NCBI RefSeq assembly: GCF_947331465.1
Contig: NZ_CAMZOK010000001.1
Location: 1,836,636-1,900,635 of the forward strand
DNA from: Shimia sp. Alg240-R146
GTDB taxonomy: Bacteria; Pseudomonadota; Alphaproteobacteria; Rhodobacterales; Rhodobacteraceae
Length of the DNA: 64,000 bases
Direction: 5' to 3'
Positions 1-8,281 of this stretch are shown one piece after another. Position numbers and translations under genes: made by a program. How positions within the stretch are numbered: the first letter of the stretch is position 1; each line of letters starts with the position of its first letter. The notes beneath the pieces are model-generated. The model did no database searches and had not been told where the DNA came from. It worked only from the letters and a program-made list of their open reading frames with translations.

Positions 1-534
1 GACGGGCAGGGGGATATTCACATCCTGCAGATCGACGCGCATCTGGATTTTGTCGACGAGCGCCACGGCGTGCGGTTTGGGCATGGCAACCCGATGCGGC
101 GCGCGGCTGAGAAGGGCTATGTCACCGGATTGACGCAGGTGGGCATTCGCAATGTGAGTTCGACCGCCAAGGAGGGGTATGCCGATGCGCGCAGTATGGG
201 CAGTGACATCCTAAGTGTGCGCCAAGCGCGCAAGCTGGGGCCGGAGGCGGTGATTGAGCGCATTCCCGAGGGCGCGCGGGTGTACGTCACGATTGATATC
301 GACGCGTTTTGCCCGTCGATTGCGCCGGGCACCGGCACGCCGAGCCACGGCGGGTTCCTGTATTACGACGTGCTGGAGATGTTGCAGGCTTTGGCCAAAC
401 GCAACGATGTTGTCGGGATTGATCTGGTCGAAGTGGCGCCGGATTACGACCAGTCGGGATCGACCTCGATTTTGGCGGCACAGGTCTTGTTGAACTTTCT
501 GGGGTTCATTTTTCATGCGCGGGGCTTTCGGTGA
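1..534 (+). CDS. Agmatinase/arginase-family ureohydrolase, 3' part
   Basis: The frame is open from base 1, so only the C-terminal ~177 residues are in the window. The family hydrolyses a guanidino group (agmatine to putrescine plus urea, or a related substrate) with two Mn ions in the cytoplasm. The metal-ligand motifs are visible: DAHLDF at bases 34-51 and DIDAFCPS near base 300, followed by GTGTPSHGG, the conserved loop after the second Asp pair. The tail DLVEVAPDYD also fits the family. The exact substrate (agmatine, guanidinobutyrate, guanidinopropionate) cannot be told from this part. The TGA is 63 bp before the aldo/keto reductase start. Confidence 0.88.
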   Translation, partial: DGQGDIHILQIDAHLDFVDERHGVRFGHGNPMRRAAEKGYVTGLTQVGIRNVSSTAKEGYADARSMGSDILSVRQARKLGPEAVIERIPEGARVYVTIDIDAFCPSIAPGTGTPSHGGFLYYDVLEMLQALAKRNDVVGIDLVEVAPDYDQSGSTSILAAQVLLNFLGFIFHARGFR

Positions 535-597
535 GGGCTTTGGCTTGCGCCTGTGGCCGCAGTGCGTAAAGTCGCGCGCGACAACAGGAGCGCATCA

Positions 598-1641
598 ATG
601 AAAACCATTCCTCTCGGGCAAAGCGGCATCATGGTGCCGGAATTCTGCCTTGGCAGCATGACTTTTGGCACCCAGACCAGTGAGGCCGACGCGCACACCC
701 AGATCGATATGAGCATCGCGGCGGGAGTGAATTTCGTCGACGTGGCCGAGATGTATCCGGTAAACCCAATCAGCGCCGAAACCCAGGGGCGCTCGGAAGA
801 GATCATCGGCAGCTGGATCGCCAAGAGCCGGCGCGAGGATCTGATCGTGGCGACCAAACATTCCGGTGCCGGGCTCAAGCATATTCGCGATGGCGCGCCG
901 ATCACGGCAGCCAGTGTGCCGGAGGTGATCGAAGGCTCTTTGCGGCGGCTGCAGACCGATGTGATTGACCTCTATCAGCTGCATTGGCCCAATCGGGGCA
1001 GCTATATGTTCCGCCAAAACTGGACCTACGATCCGTCGAGGCAAAACAAGGCTGATACGCTGGCCAATATGGCTGAGGTTTTGGAGGCGCTTCAACGTGA
1101 GGTCGAGAAAGGCACCATTCGCGCCTTTGGCCTGTCCAACGAAAGCGCTTGGGGCACGAGCCAATGGCTGCGCCTTGCGGATGAGGTGGGGGGACCACGG
1201 GTTGCGTCCATTCAGAACGAATATTCCCTGCTGTGCCGGATGTTTGACACCGATCTGGCCGAGATGAGCGTGAACGAGGATGTGACCTTGCTGGCGTTTT
1301 CGCCGCTGGCGACTGGATTGCTGACTGGTAAGTATCAGAACGGAGCAAAGCCGGATGGCTCGCGGATTTTGGCGGGCAATGGCGATCTGGGCGGACGCGT
1401 GTCGCCACGTGTGTTTGGCGCGGTGGATGCCTACTTGCATATCGCGCGGAAGCACGGGCTTGACCCGGTGCATATGGCGATGGCCTTTACCGTGCAGCGC
1501 CCGTTTGGCTGTAGCTCTATTTTCGGGGCCACGACGGTGGCGCAGTTGGAGCACATCCTTGCGGGGCGTGATCTGCGCCTGAGCGATGAGGTGCTTGGCG
1601 AAATCAACGATGCGCATCGCGCGCATCCGATGCCTTATTGA
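598..1641 (+). CDS. Aldo/keto reductase, Tas-like
   Basis: This 347-residue protein is an NADP(H)-dependent aldo/keto reductase of the Tas/voltage-channel-beta-like branch, expected to be cytosolic and to reduce carbonyl compounds of unknown identity. The N-terminus (LGQSGIMVPEFCLGSMTFG) is typical, and the catalytic Asp-Tyr-Lys-His residues can be placed at FVDVAEMY, VATKH and YQLHWP. ATG 598 was chosen because AGGAG lies at 586-590, 7 nt upstream; the frame is open further upstream but without a ribosome binding site. The downstream membrane-protein gene follows after 15 bp, so the two may be co-transcribed. Confidence 0.9.
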   Translation: MKTIPLGQSGIMVPEFCLGSMTFGTQTSEADAHTQIDMSIAAGVNFVDVAEMYPVNPISAETQGRSEEIIGSWIAKSRREDLIVATKHSGAGLKHIRDGAPITAASVPEVIEGSLRRLQTDVIDLYQLHWPNRGSYMFRQNWTYDPSRQNKADTLANMAEVLEALQREVEKGTIRAFGLSNESAWGTSQWLRLADEVGGPRVASIQNEYSLLCRMFDTDLAEMSVNEDVTLLAFSPLATGLLTGKYQNGAKPDGSRILAGNGDLGGRVSPRVFGAVDAYLHIARKHGLDPVHMAMAFTVQRPFGCSSIFGATTVAQLEHILAGRDLRLSDEVLGEINDAHRAHPMPY

Positions 1642-1656
1642 ATTGGAACAGACGAT

Positions 1657-2148
1657 ATGACGGACGAGTTAAAACCCGGTGAGGTTCTGGCGATTGTTGC
1701 GGCAAGCGGGCCGCGGCGCTGGATGGGGGTGGGCGCAATGGGAGCGCTTGGGGCGATATTGATCTATTTCGCCTTCACCACTGCGCCGGCGTTTGGCTGG
1801 CAACTGTTTTTGATTGTGATCGGAGCAGGCGCGCTCGTGCTGGCGGATGCCACGCGGCGGGCAACTGAGAATGTGATCCAGCTGACGCCTGAAGGGCTGC
1901 AATTGTCCACCGGTGAGGTGATCGCGACGCTGGATCAGATCGAATTGGTGCGGCGCGGGATGTTTGACATGAAGCCGTCTAATGGCTTTGCCCTAAAGTT
2001 GAAAAAGCCCCGGACGCGCAGATGGCAGCCGGGACTGTGGTGGGCCATTGGTCGTCGGGTTGGCATAGGCGGCGTGACGCCGGGGTCGCATTCCAAGACA
2101 ATGGCGCAGATGCTTGAGGCTTTGTTGGTGCAAAACGCGGCCAAATAA
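1657..2148 (+). CDS. Small membrane protein of unknown function
   Basis: The product has 163 residues with two adjacent hydrophobic segments (about residues 25-45 and 48-65, GALGAILIYFAF and LFLIVIGAGALVLA), followed by a soluble domain of about 95 residues rich in basic side chains. The pattern (two membrane helices, then a PH-like or DUF-type soluble tail) resembles many small proteobacterial membrane proteins, but I recognise no named family. It follows the aldo/keto reductase by 15 bp on the same strand and ends just before a strong hairpin at 2156-2178, so it is probably the last gene of that unit. Confidence 0.7.
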   Translation: MTDELKPGEVLAIVAASGPRRWMGVGAMGALGAILIYFAFTTAPAFGWQLFLIVIGAGALVLADATRRATENVIQLTPEGLQLSTGEVIATLDQIELVRRGMFDMKPSNGFALKLKKPRTRRWQPGLWWAIGRRVGIGGVTPGSHSKTMAQMLEALLVQNAAK

Positions 2149-2155
2149 AACGAAA

Positions 2156-2178
2156 CGGGGCGCGAAATTCGCGCCCCG
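2156..2178 (-). terminator. Hairpin between convergent genes, terminator for the tad genes
   Basis: A perfect inverted repeat CGGGGCGCG / CGCGCCCCG (9 bp, loop AAATT) lies 29 bp past the stop of the minus-strand TadE-like gene. Read on the minus strand it is followed by TTTCGTTTTATTT, a reasonable T-tract, so it should terminate the tad operon and may also block read-through from the plus-strand gene ending at 2148. Confidence 0.7.
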
Positions 2179-2206
2179 ATTGCTGTGTATCTTTTTGTTG
2201 AGCGCC

Positions 2207-2770
2207 TTAGGCGCCGTCCCAGACCAGTTGTGGCGCAAAGCGGGGACGGGTGAAGACAAACGTGTCCATTGGCACATCACCGGTTCCGATGTTCGCCGCC
2301 GGTTCATACGTTCCGAAGGTTTCCACCAGGATCAGACGCTCGCCAGAAACCAGAATAGGCAAGTTGTCCGCCAAGAGCAGCAGATCATCGTTGGTCAAGT
2401 GATTGGGCAGCATACCCGTCATGTAAGACCAATCCAGAAAGTACTCGTTTGAGGTTGCATTAAACGCGATCACCGACACACGAAGTTCGCCACCGTCTTC
2501 CAAAGTGGACATGGTGTTGTACAGCTCTTTGACGCTGCTCATGTAGTTCTCGTCAATCGCAGCGGTCTCGCGGGACAGGATGTCTGAGATGGTAAACGCC
2601 GCCTTTTCCGTTGTGGATTTGGCGCGGTACATATCAAAGAAGATCGCCATCGACATGAACGCCCAGAATAGGACAGGCATCATGATGACCGCCTCGATCG
2701 CAACAGTGCCCCGCGTGTCGTCGCGGAAGGCTTTGGTCGCGGAGTGGATTTTGCGCAACAGTGTCTGCAT
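2207..2770 (-). CDS. TadE/TadF-like pilus assembly pseudopilin
   Basis: This 187-residue protein starts with a basic stretch and then TVAIEAVIMMPVLFW, the Glu-containing hydrophobic segment typical of TadE/TadF-type minor pseudopilins of tight-adherence (Flp) pilus systems. The remainder is a periplasmic domain without a motif I recognise. ATG 2770 overlaps the TGA of the upstream TadE-like gene by one base (TGATG), so translation is probably coupled; a GTG three bases earlier is an alternative. No tadA/B/C or rcpA genes are in the window, so these three genes form a separate pseudopilin cluster. Confidence 0.82.
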   Translation of the reverse strand: MQTLLRKIHSATKAFRDDTRGTVAIEAVIMMPVLFWAFMSMAIFFDMYRAKSTTEKAAFTISDILSRETAAIDENYMSSVKELYNTMSTLEDGGELRVSVIAFNATSNEYFLDWSYMTGMLPNHLTNDDLLLLADNLPILVSGERLILVETFGTYEPAANIGTGDVPMDTFVFTRPRFAPQLVWDGA

Positions 2771-3306
2771 CACTTCGGCTCCTGAACAAATGCGCTGGTA
2801 ACGACGAGTGCATAGTCGCCGGCAGCATCGGTTTCAAAATGTGAACCAAGTCCGGTTGTCGGGAACAGCGGCTCCAGTTTTGCGCAGGCGCGCAGCACCA
2901 TCAGCTCGTTTTCGACACCAGGTGTGAACGTGGTCACCGGCTGGGTTTCTTCGGAGCTGTCGGTACAAACCGTATTTTGCGGAATGCCGGTCCAGTTGCG
3001 CGGGTCCAAGGTGACCATCTCAAGCTTCAGATTGTTTTCGCAATCCGGCAGGATCGTCGCCGTGTCACAGACGCGGGTCACGATCTCGTCGTGATCCGGT
3101 GTGTAGCCCGTGGTTAGACGGATATCGCGCACCACGATGTCCAACGCCCGTTCCAGCATCGAATAACGCAATGTCATTACACCCAGCTCAACCGCTGACA
3201 GCATTGTGACCAAAAGCAGGGGCACCATGATCGCGAATTCGGTCGTTACGTGACCTTCTTCACGTCCGCGGAAACGGCGGAATAGAGATGTCATGCGCGT
3301 GATCAT
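2770..3306 (-). CDS. TadE-like pilus assembly protein
   Basis: A 178-residue protein with an N-terminal region GHVTTEFAIMVPLLLVTML around residues 17-36, the TadE-type processing and membrane segment with the conserved Glu. The rest is predicted periplasmic and carries several cysteines (CDT, DCENN, VCTDS, ACAKL) that could form disulfides. Its ATG overlaps the stop of the vWA protein upstream (ATGA), and its stop overlaps the next TadE/F-like gene, giving a tightly coupled three-gene unit. Family membership rests on the N-terminal segment and neighbours. Confidence 0.82.
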   Translation of the reverse strand: MITRMTSLFRRFRGREEGHVTTEFAIMVPLLLVTMLSAVELGVMTLRYSMLERALDIVVRDIRLTTGYTPDHDEIVTRVCDTATILPDCENNLKLEMVTLDPRNWTGIPQNTVCTDSSEETQPVTTFTPGVENELMVLRACAKLEPLFPTTGLGSHFETDAAGDYALVVTSAFVQEPK

Positions 3307-5096
3307 TGTGTCAACCTCAGTTGGCGGATGGATGTGGCGATGGCCGCAAACGCATCGTTGATTTCCAAACCGTCCACATCGAAGTAGTGGCTGTCAGAGC
3401 TTGCACAGTCCTTGAGCACAACTTCGGCAGCTGTTGGTGCTTCGAAGCCAATTGCAAAAACAATAGACCCTGCATCTTTGGCCGCGTCGCAGATCTGTTT
3501 GGTACGGGTGTCTTTGCCACCGTAGTTTACGTCACCGATGGCGTCATAGTACCACTCGTCCCATGCATCCGAACTGCCAACCAGAGGTTTGTAGATGTAC
3601 TCTGCGATGTAGCCTGCGGATGTGTAGGCCCAAAGATCAGGGTAGGTCACAACTTCGGCGTGGCCAGGTTCGTTGATAGTCACGGTCTGTTCGATCATGC
3701 GATAGTTGGTGCAGCGATAGCCTTTGCGACGGGACCATTTCCAAGACAGACATTCGTCTGTTTCGGTATACTCGGTATGGTCATAAGAGCCTTCACCATA
3801 GGCATGGTCGACATAAAGCTCTTCGGAGGGCCAATAGTACATAGGCTCTTGCGTGATGTCGTCGTCATCTTTGTCTTCGTCATCCAGGCCAAGGTAAATT
3901 GAGTAGAAATCTTCCTGCTCATTGTACCAAACCGGGCTGTCACCTTCGCGGTAGCCGTTTTCGATGTAGTGCTGGTACGTGTTTTGACCATCCGACATTA
4001 CGACAATGACTTTGAGCGATTCATTGGTACCGTAGTCGTACGGACGATCCGCGAACACTTTTTGAACCATACCATTGTCGGTTTCTTCGTCCTGGTCGAC
4101 CAGCAGTTCAACAACTGGGCGGAAGTCGGGATCAACCAGAGCCGCGCCCCACTTCATACCCACATCAATCGACGTGTTGCCTGCTGCGGACATGTTGTCG
4201 ATGTAGGTTTTCAGAGCGTCGGTGTCGTTCTGCAAGATCGCAACTTCGCGGCTGCTGCCAGTGTTACAGTCGATATAGCCGTCGTCGACTTTGGTCTTTG
4301 GGTTGTTGTCGCGGTTGTCGTAAGTCGAGCTCGACCAGCTGAAGTGCATCGTACGATCGTAAGAAGAGGTCGGCGAGATTCCTGCTTCGTCGTAATCGTT
4401 GGAGCTAAAGTTCAGGCAGTTCGCGAATGCGTTTTCGCCACTTACGTTCATGTGGTCGAACACACCGTCAGGCAGGGACACCTGCGCCGCGTAGGGCACA
4501 ATCGAGATCGAAAGCGTGTCGTCTTCGGTGTTGTCATCCATTGTCGTGACAAACTGCTTGGCTGCTGTCTTGAGGTTCGTCAGGCGGCTGTTGCTGCCCA
4601 TTGAACCCGAAACATCGAGCACCATGGAGATTTCCACGTTGCCGATCCGCTCTTCGGCGGTGCTGGCCGCATACACGTCCAGTTGATCCACACCCACCAT
4701 TTTCATGAACTGGGTCTGATGCGGCTGGGCTGCTGTTGCAGCAACTGTGCGATAGGTCAGGTTGTCAGAGGAGGGGTCCACGTCAGGCGCATAGCCGGAC
4801 ATGCCGGATTTCTCGAAGTAGTCTGCGACAACCTCAGTTGCGTCTCGGGTCTGTTCGAGGTCCGCTGCTGCAAGAACGGCGCGGTCCAGCGTATGCTGAA
4901 GGCGCGTGCGCTTCATTTCGGAGTGCATGACATCGACGCCGATACCACCGACCATCAAAATCAATAGGAATAGGAAAATGCCGAACCCAACGATCACACC
5001 ATCTTCGTCACGGGCAAATGCCCGGGACATGTTCTGGACTCGTGCCAGAACAGGGGGGGATGCGTTCGGGGGCCGGGGGGCCTCGAACTGTTTCAT
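3303..5096 (-). CDS. TadG-like protein with von Willebrand factor A domain
   Basis: The chosen start (ATG 5094-5096) gives 597 residues; GAGG lies 9 nt upstream, while an upstream TTG/ATG extension to 5297 has no ribosome site and no family-like sequence. After a short cytoplasmic head comes a single membrane helix (IVGFGIFLFLLILMVGGIGV), as in TadG, then a long extracytoplasmic region with a vWA domain whose MIDAS motif DVSGSMGSN is intact. A long Asp/Tyr/Trp-rich insertion is present in the second half of the vWA region (around genomic 3680-3900). It probably organises the Tad pilus or surface adhesion together with the two TadE-like proteins that overlap downstream. Confidence 0.85.
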   Translation of the reverse strand: MKQFEAPRPPNASPPVLARVQNMSRAFARDEDGVIVGFGIFLFLLILMVGGIGVDVMHSEMKRTRLQHTLDRAVLAAADLEQTRDATEVVADYFEKSGMSGYAPDVDPSSDNLTYRTVAATAAQPHQTQFMKMVGVDQLDVYAASTAEERIGNVEISMVLDVSGSMGSNSRLTNLKTAAKQFVTTMDDNTEDDTLSISIVPYAAQVSLPDGVFDHMNVSGENAFANCLNFSSNDYDEAGISPTSSYDRTMHFSWSSSTYDNRDNNPKTKVDDGYIDCNTGSSREVAILQNDTDALKTYIDNMSAAGNTSIDVGMKWGAALVDPDFRPVVELLVDQDEETDNGMVQKVFADRPYDYGTNESLKVIVVMSDGQNTYQHYIENGYREGDSPVWYNEQEDFYSIYLGLDDEDKDDDDITQEPMYYWPSEELYVDHAYGEGSYDHTEYTETDECLSWKWSRRKGYRCTNYRMIEQTVTINEPGHAEVVTYPDLWAYTSAGYIAEYIYKPLVGSSDAWDEWYYDAIGDVNYGGKDTRTKQICDAAKDAGSIVFAIGFEAPTAAEVVLKDCASSDSHYFDVDGLEINDAFAAIATSIRQLRLTQ

Positions 5097-5431
5097 CTTA
5101 ACGTACCTCGCCTCGACGCTAGTTAAAAATCGCCCCACTAAAGGGCAGAATGCGTCCCCACCTTTATTGGGGTTGAATACGGCGGAATTGGGGCGCAATA
5201 AAGCGTAATGTATGACTGAATCGTAGATTTTTTCGTGTATTGTCAATGGCTTGGAGACAATGCTGTGCTTTTGAGCCATTCTGTTTCCAAAGCTCATACA
5301 TCGACGGCATTCCTATCTTGGAATCAGAATATTAAGATCGCTCTCGTATCTGGGTACAAAATGGTCCTAGTGTGACTTTAGGTCAGGCTGCGGCGGTGAG
5401 TCGCAGGCTGTGAATGTGCGGGGAGTGAATT
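5097..5431. other. Divergent intergenic region tadG / glutamate dehydrogenase
   Basis: This 335-bp gap between divergent genes must hold the promoters of both. It is visibly richer in A/T than the flanking genes and contains G-runs near 5055-5085 and 5155-5195. I see no convincing palindromic operator, no CtrA site (TTAA-N7-TTAA) and no RNA gene. An upstream extension of the tadG frame runs through it but lacks a ribosome site. Confidence 0.4.
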
Positions 5432-6862
5432 ATGAGCGCAATCAAAGAGCCCAGTTTTCGTGAAAGTGTCGATCTGATGTTCAATCGCGCGGTGGCGCTG
5501 ATGGACCTGCCGCCCGGACTTGAGGAGAAGATCCGGGTCTGCAATGCGACCTATACGGTGCGTTTTGGCGTGCGCCTGCGCGGCGAGATCAAAACCTTTA
5601 CCGGATACCGGTCTGTGCATTCTGAGCATATGGAGCCCGTAAAGGGCGGCATTCGGTTTGCGACCTCGGTCAATCAGGACGAAGTCGAAGCGTTGGCGGC
5701 GTTGATGACCTACAAATGCGCCCTCGTAGAAGCGCCGTTTGGCGGCTCTAAGGGGGGGCTTTGCATTGATCCGCGTGAATATGACGAGCACGAGCTGGAG
5801 CGCGTGACGCGCCGGTTTGCCTATGAGTTGGCGAAACGCGATCTGATCCATCCGTCCCAAAACGTGCCGGCGCCCGATATGGGCACGGGCGAGCGTGAGA
5901 TGGCGTGGATTGCGGACCAATATGCGCGGATGAACACCACGGATATCAACGCGCGGGCCTGTGTTACGGGCAAGCCTTTGAACGCTGGCGGCATCTCGGG
6001 GCGGGTCGAAGCCACGGGGCGCGGTGTGCAATATGCGCTGCGCGAGTTTTTCCGCGATCCGCGGGATTCCGAGAAAGCCGGTCTAAGTGGCGGGCTTGAT
6101 GGCAAGCGGGTCATTGTGCAGGGGCTGGGCAACGTGGGCTATCACGCTGCGAAGTTCCTGAGTGATGAGGATGGCGCGATCATCGTTGGCATCATCGAGC
6201 GTGACGGGGCCTTGGTGAACCCGTCGGGGTTGGATGTAGATGCTGTGCAGCAATGGCTGGCAAAACACGGTGGCATCGCGGATTATCCGGATGCGACGCA
6301 TCACGCCGAAGGCGGGGCCATTCTGGAGGAAGAGTGCGATATTCTGATCCCGGCTGCGCTTGAGGGCGTCATCAACATCTCCAACGCGGCGCGTGTCAAA
6401 GCGCCGTTGATCATTGAGGCCGCCAATGGGCCCGTGACCGCCGGGGCCGACGAGATCCTGCGCAAGAAAGGCACCGTGATCATCCCTGACATGTATGCCA
6501 ACGCCGGTGGTGTGACCGTTTCTTACTTTGAGTGGGTCAAAAACCTCAGCCATATCCGCTTTGGCCGGATGCAGCGCCGTCAGGAAGAGGCGCGCCACCA
6601 GTTGGTCGTGGACGAGCTTGAAAAGATCAGCGAAGCCATGGGGCCGCAGTACAGCCTGACCGACCGTTTCAAGCAGAAATATCTGCGCGGCGCGGATGAA
6701 TTGGAGCTTGTACGTTCTGGTCTCGACGACACGATGCGCATTGCCTATCAATCGATGCGGGACGTCTGGCATGACAGGGCGGATGTCGAGGATTTGCGCA
6801 CGGCAGCCTATCTGGTGTCGATTGACAAGGTTGCGGCGAGCTACAGAGCGAAGGGGCTTTGA
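5432..6862 (+). CDS. Glu/Leu/Phe/Val dehydrogenase (glutamate dehydrogenase)
   Basis: The 476-residue product matches the glutamate dehydrogenase family, catalysing reversible oxidative deamination of L-glutamate to 2-oxoglutarate and ammonia in the cytoplasm. The catalytic region GGIRF...MTYKCALVEAPFGGSKGG carries the active-site lysine, PAPDMGTG the substrate loop, and VIVQGLGNVGYHAAKFL the Rossmann nucleotide fold. Length and the extended C-terminal half resemble the mitochondrial-like bacterial enzymes rather than the ~450-residue GdhA type. Coenzyme preference cannot be decided by eye. ATG 5432 follows a GGGGAG site. The next gene starts 3 bp after the stop. Confidence 0.93.
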   Translation: MSAIKEPSFRESVDLMFNRAVALMDLPPGLEEKIRVCNATYTVRFGVRLRGEIKTFTGYRSVHSEHMEPVKGGIRFATSVNQDEVEALAALMTYKCALVEAPFGGSKGGLCIDPREYDEHELERVTRRFAYELAKRDLIHPSQNVPAPDMGTGEREMAWIADQYARMNTTDINARACVTGKPLNAGGISGRVEATGRGVQYALREFFRDPRDSEKAGLSGGLDGKRVIVQGLGNVGYHAAKFLSDEDGAIIVGIIERDGALVNPSGLDVDAVQQWLAKHGGIADYPDATHHAEGGAILEEECDILIPAALEGVINISNAARVKAPLIIEAANGPVTAGADEILRKKGTVIIPDMYANAGGVTVSYFEWVKNLSHIRFGRMQRRQEEARHQLVVDELEKISEAMGPQYSLTDRFKQKYLRGADELELVRSGLDDTMRIAYQSMRDVWHDRADVEDLRTAAYLVSIDKVAASYRAKGL

Positions 6863-6865
6863 AAC

Positions 6866-7459
6866 ATGGCCAAGACAGATATTGCGATTGCTTGCCGGTG
6901 CGGTGAGTTCGGCGCAGTTCTGAAAGATGCGAGCCCGAAAACGGGCTCGCATGTGCAATGTTATTGCAAAGATTGTCAGGCGGGCGCGCATGCTCTCGGC
7001 GCCGCAGACACTTTGATGCCGCGCGGCGGCACGGACATTTTCCAGACCACGCAGGCAGGTATTGAAATCACTAAGGGGGCGGAGCATCTGGCTGCGTACC
7101 GACTGTCGCCACGCGGGTTGATCCGATGGTATGCCGCCTGTTGTGACACGCCGGTGTTCAACACGCTTGGCAGCACAAAGCTCTCCTTTGTCGGGCTGTT
7201 CGTAAACACAATGCAAGGCGACGCGGTGGACAAAGCCGTGGGCAAAGTGATCGCGGTGAATTCGGCCGAAGGCGCCGAACCCGGGCCGGCGATCAAGAAC
7301 TATGGGTTCAACAAGGCCGGTTTCAACGTTCTGGCCCGCCACTTCGCGGCCGTTTTGCGTGGAGACGCCAAAAAGGGCCCGTTTTTTGACTCCGAAGGCG
7401 CGCCGGTGGTCACGCCGCGTGTCCTGAGCAAAGAAGAGCGTAAAGCAGCGACGCCCTGA
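6866..7459 (+). CDS. DUF6151-like, GFA-related zinc protein
   Basis: The 197-residue protein begins with IACRCGEFG and continues with HVQCYCKDCQ and later YAACCDTPV, a cysteine arrangement like that of glutathione-dependent formaldehyde-activating (GFA) zinc proteins, whose fold binds two zinc ions. The C-terminal half is different from GFA enzymes and corresponds to what I recall as the DUF6151 family, so the assignment is from memory. Function is unknown. It begins 3 bp after the glutamate dehydrogenase stop and is probably in the same transcript. Confidence 0.75.
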   Translation: MAKTDIAIACRCGEFGAVLKDASPKTGSHVQCYCKDCQAGAHALGAADTLMPRGGTDIFQTTQAGIEITKGAEHLAAYRLSPRGLIRWYAACCDTPVFNTLGSTKLSFVGLFVNTMQGDAVDKAVGKVIAVNSAEGAEPGPAIKNYGFNKAGFNVLARHFAAVLRGDAKKGPFFDSEGAPVVTPRVLSKEERKAATP

Positions 7460-7537
7460 CTGGGCGAACCGGCGATTTTGATCCTTTTTTAAGGTGGGCG
7501 CGATATTTGCAGTGAGGCATCCAGAAGGATTCTTACT

Positions 7538-8137
7538 GTGAACAAGCTTGTCGTAGTCTCTTTTGTCACTGTTGCCAGCCTTGCCGCGTTTGTATCGGGG
7601 GCTGTTGCACAGTCCAGAACCGCGACCTCGTCAGGCCAGGCGGTCAAGATCGAAGTCGCATTGCTTGCGACGCGGGTTTTGGCGCGCGCACCTGCGACAA
7701 GTTGGAAACTGAGCGACGGTGGTAGTTTGTCGTTTGGATCTGATGCGTGGGGCACGCTTGGCTACGCAGCTGATTTTTCACAAGACTTGGGGCTTTCCGA
7801 ACAGGTGAGCCTGAGCAACGAGATGGAGCTTGGTGGCAGCCTGTCGAAAAACATGTCGCTTCGTTTTGATATGTCTGAGGACTGGGGGCTGTCTTTCTCG
7901 GCCCACAGCCAAAAAACGGACGCAACCTCGGAGGCTGAGGCAAGCCAACAGGGCGGCGCGGTTCCGGTTGTGCTGAGCCTGAGCTATGAACCCAAACCGG
8001 GCACACAGTTCACGATCTTTGCCGGAGCCGAGCTTGAGAATGCGCCGAAGGCTGACCATGGTGTCAGATCAAGCTCAGGCGCGCGCCAAATTACGGCAGT
8101 TCCCTTGGCGGGCGTTGGCCTGTCATTCTCATTCTAA
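7538..8137 (+). CDS. Exported protein of unknown function, possible outer-membrane beta-barrel
   Basis: Starts at GTG 7538 with an AAGGA-type site about 10 nt upstream. The first ~25 residues form a clear signal peptide (VVSFVTVASLAAFVSGAVAQ, cleavage after AQ likely). The mature part of ~175 residues has alternating polar/hydrophobic stretches, no cysteines, and ends in the aromatic tail GVGLSFSF, the pattern expected for a small outer-membrane beta-barrel. I do not recognise a family and no neighbour suggests a role. Confidence 0.7.
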   Translation: MNKLVVVSFVTVASLAAFVSGAVAQSRTATSSGQAVKIEVALLATRVLARAPATSWKLSDGGSLSFGSDAWGTLGYAADFSQDLGLSEQVSLSNEMELGGSLSKNMSLRFDMSEDWGLSFSAHSQKTDATSEAEASQQGGAVPVVLSLSYEPKPGTQFTIFAGAELENAPKADHGVRSSSGARQITAVPLAGVGLSFSF

Positions 8138-8281
8138 GCGAGCGATTGCAAATCTGTCCTTTGCGACGCAGTCTGTCGCAGAGGGGCCATTCTTTGTCGA
8201 AAAACCGCAGAAGTGCGGGAGGGTATGGTCCTAGCTTTTTAACAGCAGGTCCTTAGCCCTGCGAGAAGCAAAGGATAGCAG

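Noticed and set aside
595..1626. Long minus-strand frame opposite the aldo/keto reductase
   Set aside because: Shadow frame. Composition (many His/Arg/Gln) is typical of antisense translation and the plus strand encodes a complete known enzyme.
5097..5297. N-terminal extension of tadG to 5297
   Set aside because: The extension lacks a ribosome site and hydrophobic signal, and a good GAGG-N9-ATG start exists at 5096.
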